Notes under the pieces: generated by a model
What the model saw: only the letters and a program-made list of their open reading frames with translations
The model's database searches: none
Told to the model about the DNA's origin: nothing
Translations under genes and position numbers: made by a program
Part shown: in pieces, positions 24,871 to 33,147 of the stretch
How positions within the stretch are numbered: the first letter of the stretch is position 1
How the letters are laid out: each line of letters starts with the position of its first letter
Assembly: GCA_018004935.1 (NCBI GenBank)
Contig: JAGNBF010000073.1
Span: 1 to 34,093, forward strand
Direction: 5' to 3'
DNA from: Chloroflexota bacterium
GTDB lineage: Bacteria > Chloroflexota > Anaerolineae > Promineifilales > Promineifilaceae
Length of the DNA stretch: 34,093 bases

Positions 24871-27312
24871 TTAAGGTTCATCACCGAGGATTGTGAAACG
24901 GAATTGTTTTATGGGTTGCTCTATATTGTTCATCGAATCTTCGGCAATTGCAAGAAGCAAAAAGTCGTCGGGACCTAACTGAATTCCCTGGCCGACACCA
25001 TCTGTACCACAGGTGTGAGGTGACTCATTGGTTAGGGTGAAACTTCCTTCATATACCTGCCAGGTCTGTCCACAATCCAGACTATATTGTATCTCTTTAA
25101 TGGTAGAACGTAATGATCCACGTTCCAGACCCCGCAGGGAGATAGTGACCAACCCTTGATACACATTATCACCCACCTTATTGCCTTGTACACGTACCTC
25201 CGTAAAGGGGGGCGTACAGTCCCGGTTGTTGGGGGCCACTAGTATGTATTGGCCTGTGCCGCGCACTTCAGCTTCGTAGATTAACTTGCCATCACTATCT
25301 TCGGTGCGGATAGTGGGTACGGCAATCCCCACCGGATTATTATTGCCATAGGCGATGAACTGGAAAACTGCGTCTTCAGGATCGTTGCAGACCAGGGTTT
25401 CGGGTCTGACTGTTACCTGGCGGCCGCGTGGCGGTCCTTCCACAATGGGCACGTCTTCGCTATTGCGGGCCACGTAGTTGAAGCCCGGGTGGATAACGGA
25501 CCAGTCTACAATTGGGTAGAGGTCTACTTTGACTTCTGTTTGAGGCAGGCAGGCATCTGCTTCTTCTTCCACGGCTACCAGGGGGTGAATCCAGAGATAT
25601 TGGCTGATAATGCCGTCACGTTCTTTGCCGGTACGGTCTACCCAGGGTTGTGACCAGGGATCCAGGGGGTATTTTTCGCTGGGGAAGTAGCCGTAAGGGT
25701 CTATTTTTTCATAAATGGTGAAGAGGCCATCGGAGTTGAGATCTTGCCGGACCTCAAAATGGAGATGAATACCGGTACTGCGGCCCGTGGTTCCCATTGT
25801 GCCGATGCGGGTTCCGGCGCTAATTTCCGCGCCTTCTTCCATCGCCATCATGTTACGAAAAAATTCATCATCGGCCAGGTGGAAGTAGAGGGTGGCATAG
25901 TTGCCTTCTGCGCCCCGGTCATGGCTCAGCCAGACCATATGGTTGCCGTCGTCGTCTATGGTGGCTGTGTGGAGGAAGCCGTCCGCGGCCGCGAATACGG
26001 GTGTTTGCGGGGTGCGTGGGTCGCCTACGGCGGCCGGAGCAAAATCTATGCCTGCATGACCACTGTAATAATCAAATTGGGCATCGGATCCGGCGGTCGT
26101 TTGGTCCTGGCTAAAGGCATCAAAACTGAGCGAACCATCAAAAATAAGCATTGTGGTAGCGACATCATCTGCTTCTATCCCGCCAAAGGCAGGGGGATAA
26201 ATGGGGTATTGGTGATCAAAGAAGCTGTTGATGCGGCCGCCTACACGGCTCCGCTGGGAAATCAAACGGAAGTCATCCCCATTGCCCCCAAATTGTGGCT
26301 CAATGCCGGTATAAGGGAAGGGGAGTTCTAGCCAGCCACTGCCTTCTTCGGTTGCGGTCGCAACGGCACATTCATCATTGTTGGCTGTCTCGTCAATTGT
26401 TTCTTGGGTGGGGAGTTCGTTTATGGGGAGGGTGGCAATGATGGGGCGGGAAGCAGTGGGAGAGATGAAGGGGGCCAATGTGGGTGTCGCTGGACCATTA
26501 TCGCCAATGGTGGTGTTGCCCGGTGTCTCATCGTTGTTGGCCCACATGGCCATGAAGACAATGACGGTAATACAAAGGGTAAGGATGGTTCCCATGCCTA
26601 CCAGGGCCACTAACCAACGACTCATTCCGGAGCCGGTGCTGGCCGCGGCCGCGTCTGGCTTTTGCGCCTGTCCAAGTGTGTAGTACAACCGGGCATAACT
26701 TACTTCCAGGGCCTGAGCTTGATCCCAGAGTTGGGGCTGGTTTAGGGGAAGAGGGACACCCGCAATTTTGGCCGGGTTTTTTTGGCTCAGATTAATCACC
26801 TGCACCCGGTTTCCCTGTAGTGATAGGCGACAATGTTCCGGTTCGACTTCGCCTACCATCGGGCGAATATCACAACGAACACCAGAACCAATGAGCGCAA
26901 ACCCTTGTTGTAAGGTGTATTTTGTGGGTAGGGCTTCGCGGCAGGTGATGTTTGCTACCAGTTCAGTAAGGGGAGTCGGAATTTCTTCCGGTGGTGGCGG
27001 TGGTTCTGGTTTGGTTTCGGTTTGTTGTTGATGGATGGTGAACGGCCCGATAGTTAAGGCTTCATCAGGCGGCCATACGGTGGTGGTGCGAGGGGTAAGT
27101 TTGCGGCCGCGAAAGATCGTGCCATTGGTACTCCCTAAATCCATAACCGCCACAGTTCCATTGGCGACTGTAATCTGCAAATGCTGGCGTGATAAATGAT
27201 TACTGGCAACCACCAGATCATTATCCTGGGTACGCCCCAATTGGTACTGCCCTTCTGCTAATGTGCGGCGGAGTCGCTCTTGGCCCGCTTCTTGAATAAT
27301 TAATTCAACCAT
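24871..27312 (-). CDS. FHA - degenerate FHA - TM - M23 (LytM) peptidase fusion
   Basis: I used the ATG at 27312 (813 residues); an in-frame GTG six codons earlier is possible. Residue numbers here count from that GTG. FHA1 (about 8-100) has Gly32-Arg33, LSRQH (46-50) and STNGT (67-71). FHA2 (about 125-218) has lost the Arg and Ser of the binding site (IGSG, EPEHC) and may only be structural. A helix (about 238-262) leads to an outer linker and an M23 domain with Zn ligands His425 and Asp429 (GHAGID) and His522/His524 (IHLHFEV), typical of glycyl or cross-link endopeptidases. The last ~250 residues are beta-rich. The gene starts the same-strand run, 71 bp before the FHA-glycosidase gene. Confidence 0.9.
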   Translation of the reverse strand: MVELIIQEAGQERLRRTLAEGQYQLGRTQDNDLVVASNHLSRQHLQITVANGTVAVMDLGSTNGTIFRGRKLTPRTTTVWPPDEALTIGPFTIHQQQTETKPEPPPPPEEIPTPLTELVANITCREALPTKYTLQQGFALIGSGVRCDIRPMVGEVEPEHCRLSLQGNRVQVINLSQKNPAKIAGVPLPLNQPQLWDQAQALEVSYARLYYTLGQAQKPDAAAASTGSGMSRWLVALVGMGTILTLCITVIVFMAMWANNDETPGNTTIGDNGPATPTLAPFISPTASRPIIATLPINELPTQETIDETANNDECAVATATEEGSGWLELPFPYTGIEPQFGGNGDDFRLISQRSRVGGRINSFFDHQYPIYPPAFGGIEADDVATTMLIFDGSLSFDAFSQDQTTAGSDAQFDYYSGHAGIDFAPAAVGDPRTPQTPVFAAADGFLHTATIDDDGNHMVWLSHDRGAEGNYATLYFHLADDEFFRNMMAMEEGAEISAGTRIGTMGTTGRSTGIHLHFEVRQDLNSDGLFTIYEKIDPYGYFPSEKYPLDPWSQPWVDRTGKERDGIISQYLWIHPLVAVEEEADACLPQTEVKVDLYPIVDWSVIHPGFNYVARNSEDVPIVEGPPRGRQVTVRPETLVCNDPEDAVFQFIAYGNNNPVGIAVPTIRTEDSDGKLIYEAEVRGTGQYILVAPNNRDCTPPFTEVRVQGNKVGDNVYQGLVTISLRGLERGSLRSTIKEIQYSLDCGQTWQVYEGSFTLTNESPHTCGTDGVGQGIQLGPDDFLLLAIAEDSMNNIEQPIKQFRFTILGDEP

Positions 27313-27640
27313 TATGTTCTTTATGAGCACAACACGGCTACACGCATAATTCAGGCTGGCCCGTGATCCTTTGTCATCCGCAAATGTTCCTTATCCTGGT
27401 CCAAATGATAAGCGTTCAGTTGAGTTACTTCAACGGATTAAGAATTTGAGTTTAGAGTTCAGAGCTAGAGCTAGAGCGAGAGCGAGAGGGTTTTCCAGAG
27501 TAATTCCCTCTCGCTCTCGCCTCCAGTTTCTAAATCCACTGAAGTAATCCAAAATGGCCTAAAATCGTCTCTGAACTGAACGGTTATGTCCAAATGATAA
27601 AGGTTGTACAGAGCAAACACGATAAACAGGCATAACCCAA

Positions 27641-27697
27641 AATATAGCCATTAAGAAAAAGATTTTGACCAAATCATTTTCTTAAAATCTATAATAA
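27641..27697 (+). repeat. AT-rich hairpin repeat, uninterrupted copy
   Basis: The left half AAGAAAAAGATTTTG faces CAAATCATTTTCTT as an imperfect inverted repeat. The copy at 867-984 has the same halves separated by a 59-bp element. Confidence 0.75.
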
Positions 27698-27877
27698 CAC
27701 CAGACATGTTTCCCTGTAACCGTTTAGCCTTACGAAGGTTTGTCCCACTGGTCAACATCTACACAGAAACCTTCGCAAGGTTCATTTTCTCAGGGAACTG
27801 AACGCTTACGTTTCCCTGGTAAAAACTATTTAGCCCATGTAAATTGCCTAACCTCTCTTATTCATAACCATTTCCTC

Positions 27878-27886
27878 TGATACAAT
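27878..27886 (+). promoter_or_regulatory. Extended -10 promoter of the second VWA-FHA gene
   Basis: TGATACAAT fits the extended -10 consensus TGNTATAAT with one difference. The -35 region is poor (TTATTC), as is common for extended -10 promoters. The leader to the ATG at 27954 would be about 60 nt. Confidence 0.5.
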
Positions 27887-27953
27887 AGGGAACAGGTTGA
27901 GAATATCGGTTACGAACCATTATCATTATAACACGAGTGATGGGGCACGAACG

Positions 27954-29921
27954 ATGAACAAAAAACTTCTCTTGATGCGAACACCAACTCTAGATAGAAA
28001 GACAGTTTCTTTGGCACGATTCCGTTTGAGTCGTTATGGAATCTTGTGGCTGTTGTGGCTGGCGGCGTGGTGGTTCACGGGCCAGTTCGCGGCCGCGCAA
28101 CCAACTGCCAGCCGTCTGATCATCAGCAGTGCCAATGCCGACAGTGCCCCCACGATTGAAATGAGCCTCCTGGCTATTGATGGAGGGGGGAACCTGCTCG
28201 ACCTGTCTACCCAAACCCTGACTATTTTACACAATGGACAACCCATTCCTCCCGAAAATATTCAGGTTACTGGCACCAAAGAAGTGGGAACCTTCATCTT
28301 ATTGGTTTTGGATATCCCACCCGGGGTACAAGGGGAACTGACCGCCATTCAGGCGGCCGTCGAGCAACTGGCCTCGGAACAGAATATGCGTGAAGGAATT
28401 GATTACGTGGCGGCATATCGTGTTGATGAAGCGGCCGCGACGCCTTTGTTAGAGCCAGCAAATTTCCGCAACAGCGTACTCAATCTTTTTGCGACACCCC
28501 TTACCCCTACCGGTGGGGCCACAGCTTTATTAGACAGCCTCATGGGGCTGGTCAACAACCTGGAAAGCCTGAAGCCCGATAGCGGCATGGCCGCGGCCAT
28601 CGTTCTCATGTCTGATGGTACAGATACGGTCAGTACCCAATATACCCAGCCCGATGTTCCCATCCGAGCCGCAGAATTGGGAGTGCCCATACATACCATC
28701 TGGCTAGATAACGTCAATGTCCAGGAGAACAAAGAAGCCGGACGTACTTATATGGGTCAACTGGCTCAGGGAACCGGTGGCGTTGCCACCACTGTAGATA
28801 ACCTGGAAGAGATTCAAACGATCTGGACCCGAATTGCCGCCTTCCGTACTCACACCATTGTTCAGTACACCGTTCCTGGTATTGCTGGGGGCACATACCC
28901 GGTTATCGTCGGTTTACAAGGCTCACCCGGGGTACAGGCCAGCACCTCCGTGACCGTCCCTGCCGGTGCGCCCAGCGTGGTGATTGACTTGCCCGCCGAA
29001 AGCCGCACCCTCACCCTCGTAGACTTAAATCAGCCGGTAGAACTTTCCTTTGCCACAACAGTTACCTGGCTCGATGGGGTAGAACGTTCCCTGACCAAAG
29101 CCCAACTCATTGTAAATGGCATTAGTGTTCAGGAGTTGGATGTGACGACATTGGATCGGTTCACTGTAGCCATTAATAATTTCGCCTTTGGCACGAACCG
29201 GGTACAAATTGCTGTCACTGACAGCGAAGGCAATCGTGCTACCAGTCCAGAGATAGCCTTGACCATTAACCAGGGAGCGGAAGAAGTAATTCCTGAAGCG
29301 GTGCAACCCCCAGGAGCACTTGCCAGTGTCTGGGAAAAAGTGGCCAGTGTACAAACCTACCTGATTGGTTGTGTTATCGTTATCGTTCTGTTCTTTGTTT
29401 TTGCCGGATTGCTGATTCTCTTACGCAAGTTTCCCATCTTGCGCCTGCTTCGTTTGGATACAACCTTGCGCAAAATTCCCTGGTTGCGCCCGTATATTGC
29501 CAATCTCCAATATGCCCAATCTGCCGGACGACAGGCCCAGCATTATGGGGGCAAATTAAGCCGGTACACACCAGAGGTTCGCGGCCGCACGGCCAAAGAT
29601 GAAGCCGCCATTCGTCCTGATCCCTTCCTGGAAGTGTTAGAATCAGTGAGCCGGGTCAATAAACGAATTGACCTGGACAAACCAGAAATGAAGATGGGAC
29701 GCTCACCAAAGCAGGCAGATATTGCCTTTGAAGATGATGCCACCGTATCTCGTCACCACTGCACCATTGTTAAAGAAGGGGGCGATTATCGGGTTTATGA
29801 TGATAAAAGCACCAGCGGTACTTTTGTCAATGATCAGCGGGTTCCAGAATATGGTCTGCAATTGGTAGATAGTGACGAAATCCGTATGGGTGCGGTCAAA
29901 CTGCGCTTCCGCCAGCCCTGA
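27954..29921 (+). CDS. Second VWA-TM-FHA membrane protein
   Basis: The ATG at 27954 (655 residues) was chosen over a TTG at 27897 because the signal segment (about 28-48) follows it at a normal distance. The outer part has a VWA-like domain (about 110-300). Its MIDAS motif is broken: LDIPPG stands where DxSxS is expected, though LMSDGTDT remains. Ig-like beta regions follow. A helix (about 469-492) precedes a basic juxtamembrane stretch and a C-terminal cytoplasmic FHA domain (about 570-655) with MGRSP, VSRHHC and TSGTFVN. The order is the same as in the 18804-21047 protein, and the two look paralogous. It is divergent from the five-gene run, and the holB start is 13 nt past its stop. Confidence 0.9.
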   Translation: MNKKLLLMRTPTLDRKTVSLARFRLSRYGILWLLWLAAWWFTGQFAAAQPTASRLIISSANADSAPTIEMSLLAIDGGGNLLDLSTQTLTILHNGQPIPPENIQVTGTKEVGTFILLVLDIPPGVQGELTAIQAAVEQLASEQNMREGIDYVAAYRVDEAAATPLLEPANFRNSVLNLFATPLTPTGGATALLDSLMGLVNNLESLKPDSGMAAAIVLMSDGTDTVSTQYTQPDVPIRAAELGVPIHTIWLDNVNVQENKEAGRTYMGQLAQGTGGVATTVDNLEEIQTIWTRIAAFRTHTIVQYTVPGIAGGTYPVIVGLQGSPGVQASTSVTVPAGAPSVVIDLPAESRTLTLVDLNQPVELSFATTVTWLDGVERSLTKAQLIVNGISVQELDVTTLDRFTVAINNFAFGTNRVQIAVTDSEGNRATSPEIALTINQGAEEVIPEAVQPPGALASVWEKVASVQTYLIGCVIVIVLFFVFAGLLILLRKFPILRLLRLDTTLRKIPWLRPYIANLQYAQSAGRQAQHYGGKLSRYTPEVRGRTAKDEAAIRPDPFLEVLESVSRVNKRIDLDKPEMKMGRSPKQADIAFEDDATVSRHHCTIVKEGGDYRVYDDKSTSGTFVNDQRVPEYGLQLVDSDEIRMGAVKLRFRQP

Positions 29922-29934
29922 TCCCCATCTCCTT

Positions 29935-30969
29935 ATGATTGCTTCTCATCCAAAAATAACCGGCTGGCAACAGATTGTAGGCCATGAATGGGCGGTGGAG
30001 ATCCTCTCTGCGGCGATTTATCATGAGCGAATTGGTCATGCCTATCTGATAACTGGCCCGGCGCAAATCGGTAAAACGACATTAGCCCGACTTTTTGCCC
30101 AGGCCTTGAACTGTACCCATGAAGAGGTGGCCCAACGCCCTTGCGGTCAATGCCGGTCTTGCACCCTGATTGCCCGAGATCATCACCCGGATGTACGTGT
30201 TGTGTTAGGAGAAGTGAGCGGCCGCGGCCGCATGACACTTAAAATTGATCAGATCCGAGAGTTACAACAGGCCCTCAGCCTTACCGCCACAGAAGCCCAT
30301 TACAAAATTGCCATTCTCAAACGGTTTGATAGTGCCACCATTGGCGCGGCCAATGCGTTCCTCAAAACGTTAGAGGAACCGCCCAGCAACGTTATCCTCA
30401 TCCTCACCGCCGCCGATTCAGATACCCTCTTGCCCACGATTCGCTCCCGTTGTCGGACAATTCCCTTGCGGCCGCTCCCCTTTGCCCTGGTACAAGACGC
30501 CCTACAAACGCGCTGGGCTATCCCCTCAGAGCGGGCGGAGCATCTGGCCCACCTGGCCGATGGACGGTTGGGGTGGGCGGTGAACGCGGCCGCGAATACC
30601 GCTCCGCTAGAAGAACGCGAAAGCCACATAGTCGCCTTACACACCGCCCTTCAAGGCAACCGTGCCCAGCGTTTCCAACAGGCCGACAAACTCGCCAACG
30701 ATGCCGAAGCCCTGCCCGATCTCCTCCGTACCTGGCTCAGTTGGTGGCGCGATCTCGTTCTGCTTTCCTGGGGAAACAACAAAACTGCCCGCCTCACCAA
30801 TATAGACGAACAAACCACCCTGATGCGCCTGCTGGATAAGTGGTCCCCGCCCCAAATCCTGGCTTGCCTGCAACGAACCAATGACGCCCTCTGGCAACTG
30901 GAACGCAACGCCAACACCCGCCTCGTCGTCGAAAACCTGCTCCTCACTTATCCGTTGATGCGGCCATAG
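29935..30969 (+). CDS. holB: DNA polymerase III subunit delta' (clamp loader)
   Basis: The 344-residue protein matches clamp-loader AAA+ ATPases of the delta'/DnaX group. It has a Walker A GPAQIGKTT (about 41-49), a four-Cys zinc site (Cys60, Cys70, Cys73, Cys76 in CGQCRSC), the FLKTLEEPP motif and the sensor/arginine-finger SRC in TIRSRCRTI. Size and the non-canonical Walker A fit delta' (HolB) better than tau/gamma, which is longer. The ATG at 29935 is 13 nt past the VWA-FHA stop; a GTG at 29872 would overlap that gene and gives a poor N-terminus. No ribosome site is evident, so translational coupling to the upstream gene is plausible. Two overlapping GCGGCCGC lie at 30218-30231. Confidence 0.9.
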   Translation: MIASHPKITGWQQIVGHEWAVEILSAAIYHERIGHAYLITGPAQIGKTTLARLFAQALNCTHEEVAQRPCGQCRSCTLIARDHHPDVRVVLGEVSGRGRMTLKIDQIRELQQALSLTATEAHYKIAILKRFDSATIGAANAFLKTLEEPPSNVILILTAADSDTLLPTIRSRCRTIPLRPLPFALVQDALQTRWAIPSERAEHLAHLADGRLGWAVNAAANTAPLEERESHIVALHTALQGNRAQRFQQADKLANDAEALPDLLRTWLSWWRDLVLLSWGNNKTARLTNIDEQTTLMRLLDKWSPPQILACLQRTNDALWQLERNANTRLVVENLLLTYPLMRP

Positions 30970-31043
30970 GCAACAGATTGGGTAAGACCAGGCTGAAGCC
31001 CCATCCCCCATCCCCTTCCCAGCGGGAAGAGAGAAATCCCATT

Positions 31044-31084
31044 CGTGTTATTTTTCGCGGCAGATGCCCGCGAAAAATAACACG
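31044..31084. repeat. Perfect 17-bp stem hairpin
   Basis: CGTGTTATTTTTCGCGG (31044-31060) pairs perfectly with 31068-31084 around a 7-nt loop. It lies between convergent genes immediately before a bidirectional terminator. It has no T tract of its own. Confidence 0.75.
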
Positions 31085-31122
31085 AAAAAAAATTCCCCGA
31101 CCCTGGGGGCGGGGAGTTTTTT
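31085..31122. terminator. Bidirectional intrinsic terminator between convergent genes
   Basis: An A run (31085-31092) and a T run (31117-31122) flank a stem TTCCCCG / CGGGGAG. In both directions a G+C stem is followed by T residues. It serves holB (+) and the hypothetical gene at 31161-31685 (-). Confidence 0.8.
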
Positions 31123-31160
31123 AAGGCGGGCAAAAGCGGGGGTGATTGTTGATTAAATGA

Positions 31161-31685
31161 TTAATCGGGCAATGAGTTGATTCGCTCATCCCCCGGCGAT
31201 TTCCGGTGGGAAGGGGAAACACATGGCTCAGTTCCTTCCCCGTCCCGTAACGTATTAAAGGCACGATCCACATAGTACCCGCCATCTAGCAACAAATCAT
31301 TGATTTCTACCGCCTCGCGGAAACGATCCCAGGTGGTGTGGATAAAGGTGACCCGCCGCCATTGCAGGCTGATAATCGGCTGTTCCAATTTAACCAATTT
31401 CCCTAACTGTACCTTGTAATACCATTCCTCGGCGCGAGGATGATCTGGTTCATGGGGCAAAATCATGCGCCGGGTAGCTAATTCATGCCCCAGATTTTCG
31501 GCGTAATAATGAATCGCCCATTTTTCGGCCCCAAAATTCTGCCCAAAATAAAAGGCAAAATATTCCGCATAAAGACCTTTGGGCGCGGCCGCGTGGGGTA
31601 TACGATACCAATGTTCTCGCTGAATATGCTGAAAATCAGCCGGTGTGGGTACGTAGGTGATGAGAATACGATCTTCAGGGTACAT
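31161..31685 (-). CDS. Conserved hypothetical protein
   Basis: I do not recognise a functional family. The 174-residue protein has no signal or membrane segment and is rich in aromatic residues (AEYFAFYFGQNFGAEKWA, YYAENLGHELATRR). Regular spacing of WRRVTFIHTTWDRF and AVEINDLLLDG suggests a folded, conserved alpha/beta domain. I recall similar proteins from other Chloroflexota, but this is from memory. The C-terminal ~25 residues are low complexity. One GCGGCCGC encodes Ala-Ala-Ala at 31585. It is convergent with holB and divergent from the M29 aminopeptidase gene. Confidence 0.75.
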   Translation of the reverse strand: MYPEDRILITYVPTPADFQHIQREHWYRIPHAAAPKGLYAEYFAFYFGQNFGAEKWAIHYYAENLGHELATRRMILPHEPDHPRAEEWYYKVQLGKLVKLEQPIISLQWRRVTFIHTTWDRFREAVEINDLLLDGGYYVDRAFNTLRDGEGTEPCVSPSHRKSPGDERINSLPD

Positions 31686-31775
31686 AGGTGGTATGTAAGA
31701 CGTAAAAAATTGCCTGATGAAATACGCGAATGAGTGAATCAGGTTATAATTGGTCGTGAATGGTTCACTAAAAGC

Positions 31776-31866
31776 ATCTATACAGGTGGGGCACGGCGAT
31801 GCCTGAGCTTGTCGAAGGCAGAGCCGGGCTTCGGCAAGCTCAGCCCTCGAGGACGTGTATAGTTAC
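31776..31866 (+). repeat. REP-like hairpin repeat, copy 2
   Basis: It matches 11515-11606. Arms CTGAGCTTGTCGAAG (31803-31817) and CTTCGGCAAGCTCAG (31829-31843) pair with one G-T wobble. It lies about 65 bp before the M29 aminopeptidase start, as the other copy lies before a gene start. Confidence 0.75.
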
Positions 31867-31929
31867 CACTAAAATTGTATTGTGACCAGCCCATTTGCCC
31901 AAGGGTCTAATTCTTCCTAGGATAATGTC

Positions 31930-33033
31930 ATGTCTGATCCACGCATCCAACGCTTAGCCAGTCTGTTGGCCCATTATTGTGTCGCTGTTCGCCCCGGTGA
32001 TCGGGTGGCTCTACAAGCGAATGTGCAGGCCATGCCATTGGTGCAAGAGACTTATCGGGAAATACTACGGGCTGGGGGCCATCCCCTGGTTATGTTGCAG
32101 GGGGATGAATTAATGGAAATATTGCTCAAAGAAGGGAATGATGAGCAACTCCAATATATCTCGGAGCCGACGCGGTTGGTGACGGAGAAATATGAGGCCA
32201 GCATTCGTATCGCGGCCGCGGAAAATACCCGTGCCCTGGCCAATGTAGACCCGGCCCGGCAAAAATTGATGCGCTCCGCAATGGGCGAATTGATGGGCAC
32301 GATGATGCGCCGTTCTGCCAGTGGCGAACATCGCTGGGTGGCAACGATTTACCCCACTCAGGCCTACGCCCAAGAAGCAGATATGTCTCTGAGTGATTAC
32401 GAAGATTTTGTTTACGGTGCCTGTTTTGCGGATAAAGATGACCCGGTGGCCGAATGGCAAAAACTCTCAGTAACCCAACAAAAACTGGTAGACTGGCTCA
32501 AAGGGAAAAAACACATACGAGTTCAGGGTCCCCATGTGGACCTGACCCTCACCATTGCCGGACGTACCTTCATCAACTCCGATGGGCACCGTAATATGCC
32601 CAGCGGTGAAATTTTTACCGGCCCAGTGGAAAATTCGGTCAACGGTTGGGTGCGCTTCACGTATCCCGCCATTTATAGCGGCCGCGAAGTAGAAGGCGTC
32701 GAGTTGCAATTTCAGGATGGCAAAGTGGTTTCCGCCCAGGCTCAAAAAAATGAAGCCTTCCTCCACAGTGTCCTGGAAAGTGATCCGGGGGCCAGCTATC
32801 TGGGTGAATTCGCCATTGGCACCAATGAGGGTATCAACCGGTTCACCAAATCCATCCTGTTTGATGAAAAAATTGGGGGTACGATTCACATGGCGGTAGG
32901 AGCAGGCTACCCGGAAACAGGCAGTACCAACCTTTCGACTGTCCATTGGGATATGATTTGTGACATGCGCGACGGGGGCCAGATTTGGGTAGATGATGAG
33001 TTGTTTTATGAGAGTGGACGTTTTCTGGTGTAA
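31930..33033 (+). CDS. M29-family aminopeptidase
   Basis: The 367-residue cytosolic protein matches peptidase family M29 (AmpS/AmpT, thermophilic-type aminopeptidases), which release N-terminal residues from peptides using two metal ions. The metal-ligand regions are visible: Glu in NMPSGEIFTGP, Glu in LGEFAIGTN, His in GGTIHMAVGAGYPE, and HWDMICDM with His and Asp near the C-terminus. The N-terminal half (VRPGDRVALQAN) is also typical. Length is slightly below the usual ~400. CTAGGATAA precedes the ATG with good spacing. The gene is probably monocistronic. Confidence 0.92.
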   Translation: MSDPRIQRLASLLAHYCVAVRPGDRVALQANVQAMPLVQETYREILRAGGHPLVMLQGDELMEILLKEGNDEQLQYISEPTRLVTEKYEASIRIAAAENTRALANVDPARQKLMRSAMGELMGTMMRRSASGEHRWVATIYPTQAYAQEADMSLSDYEDFVYGACFADKDDPVAEWQKLSVTQQKLVDWLKGKKHIRVQGPHVDLTLTIAGRTFINSDGHRNMPSGEIFTGPVENSVNGWVRFTYPAIYSGREVEGVELQFQDGKVVSAQAQKNEAFLHSVLESDPGASYLGEFAIGTNEGINRFTKSILFDEKIGGTIHMAVGAGYPETGSTNLSTVHWDMICDMRDGGQIWVDDELFYESGRFLV

Positions 33034-33061
33034 GGAAGGGGAATAAAATAATGTGTTGGTT

Positions 33062-33095
33062 GAAAGTGGCACGGTCTCTTGGCCGTGCCACTTTC
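33062..33095. repeat. 13-bp perfect stem after the aminopeptidase gene
   Basis: GAAAGTGGCACGG (33062-33074) pairs with CCGTGCCACTTTC (33083-33095) with an 8-nt loop. The GTGGCACGGTC core is shared with the A-module repeats, so it looks like a reduced member of that family. No T tract follows. Confidence 0.65.
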
Positions 33096-33147
33096 GGGAA
33101 GCAGGTTATTTAAAATTCCATTTCTAAGGTTGGCGTGAGAACGAGAG

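Larger units (their letters stand above)
27313..27953. other. 641-bp divergent intergenic region full of palindromes
   Basis: This spacer separates the FHA-M23 gene (-) and the second VWA-FHA gene (+). No gene is supported. It holds GCGAGAGCGAGAGGG (27476-27490) with its perfect complement at 27516-27530, the uninterrupted AT-rich hairpin repeat (27641-27697), a 14-bp stem with one mismatch (27728-27741 with 27767-27780) and a CAGGGAA/TTCCCTG pair (27791-27797, 27812-27818). The motif AACTGAACGNTTA occurs at 27574 and 27796 and inverted near 27409, and also at 17093. An extended -10 promoter lies at its right end. Confidence 0.7.

Noticed and set aside
31044-31084. Perfect 17-bp hairpin as a stand-alone terminator
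   Set aside because: No T tract follows the stem in either direction; the adjacent G+C stem with A and T runs fits a terminator better.
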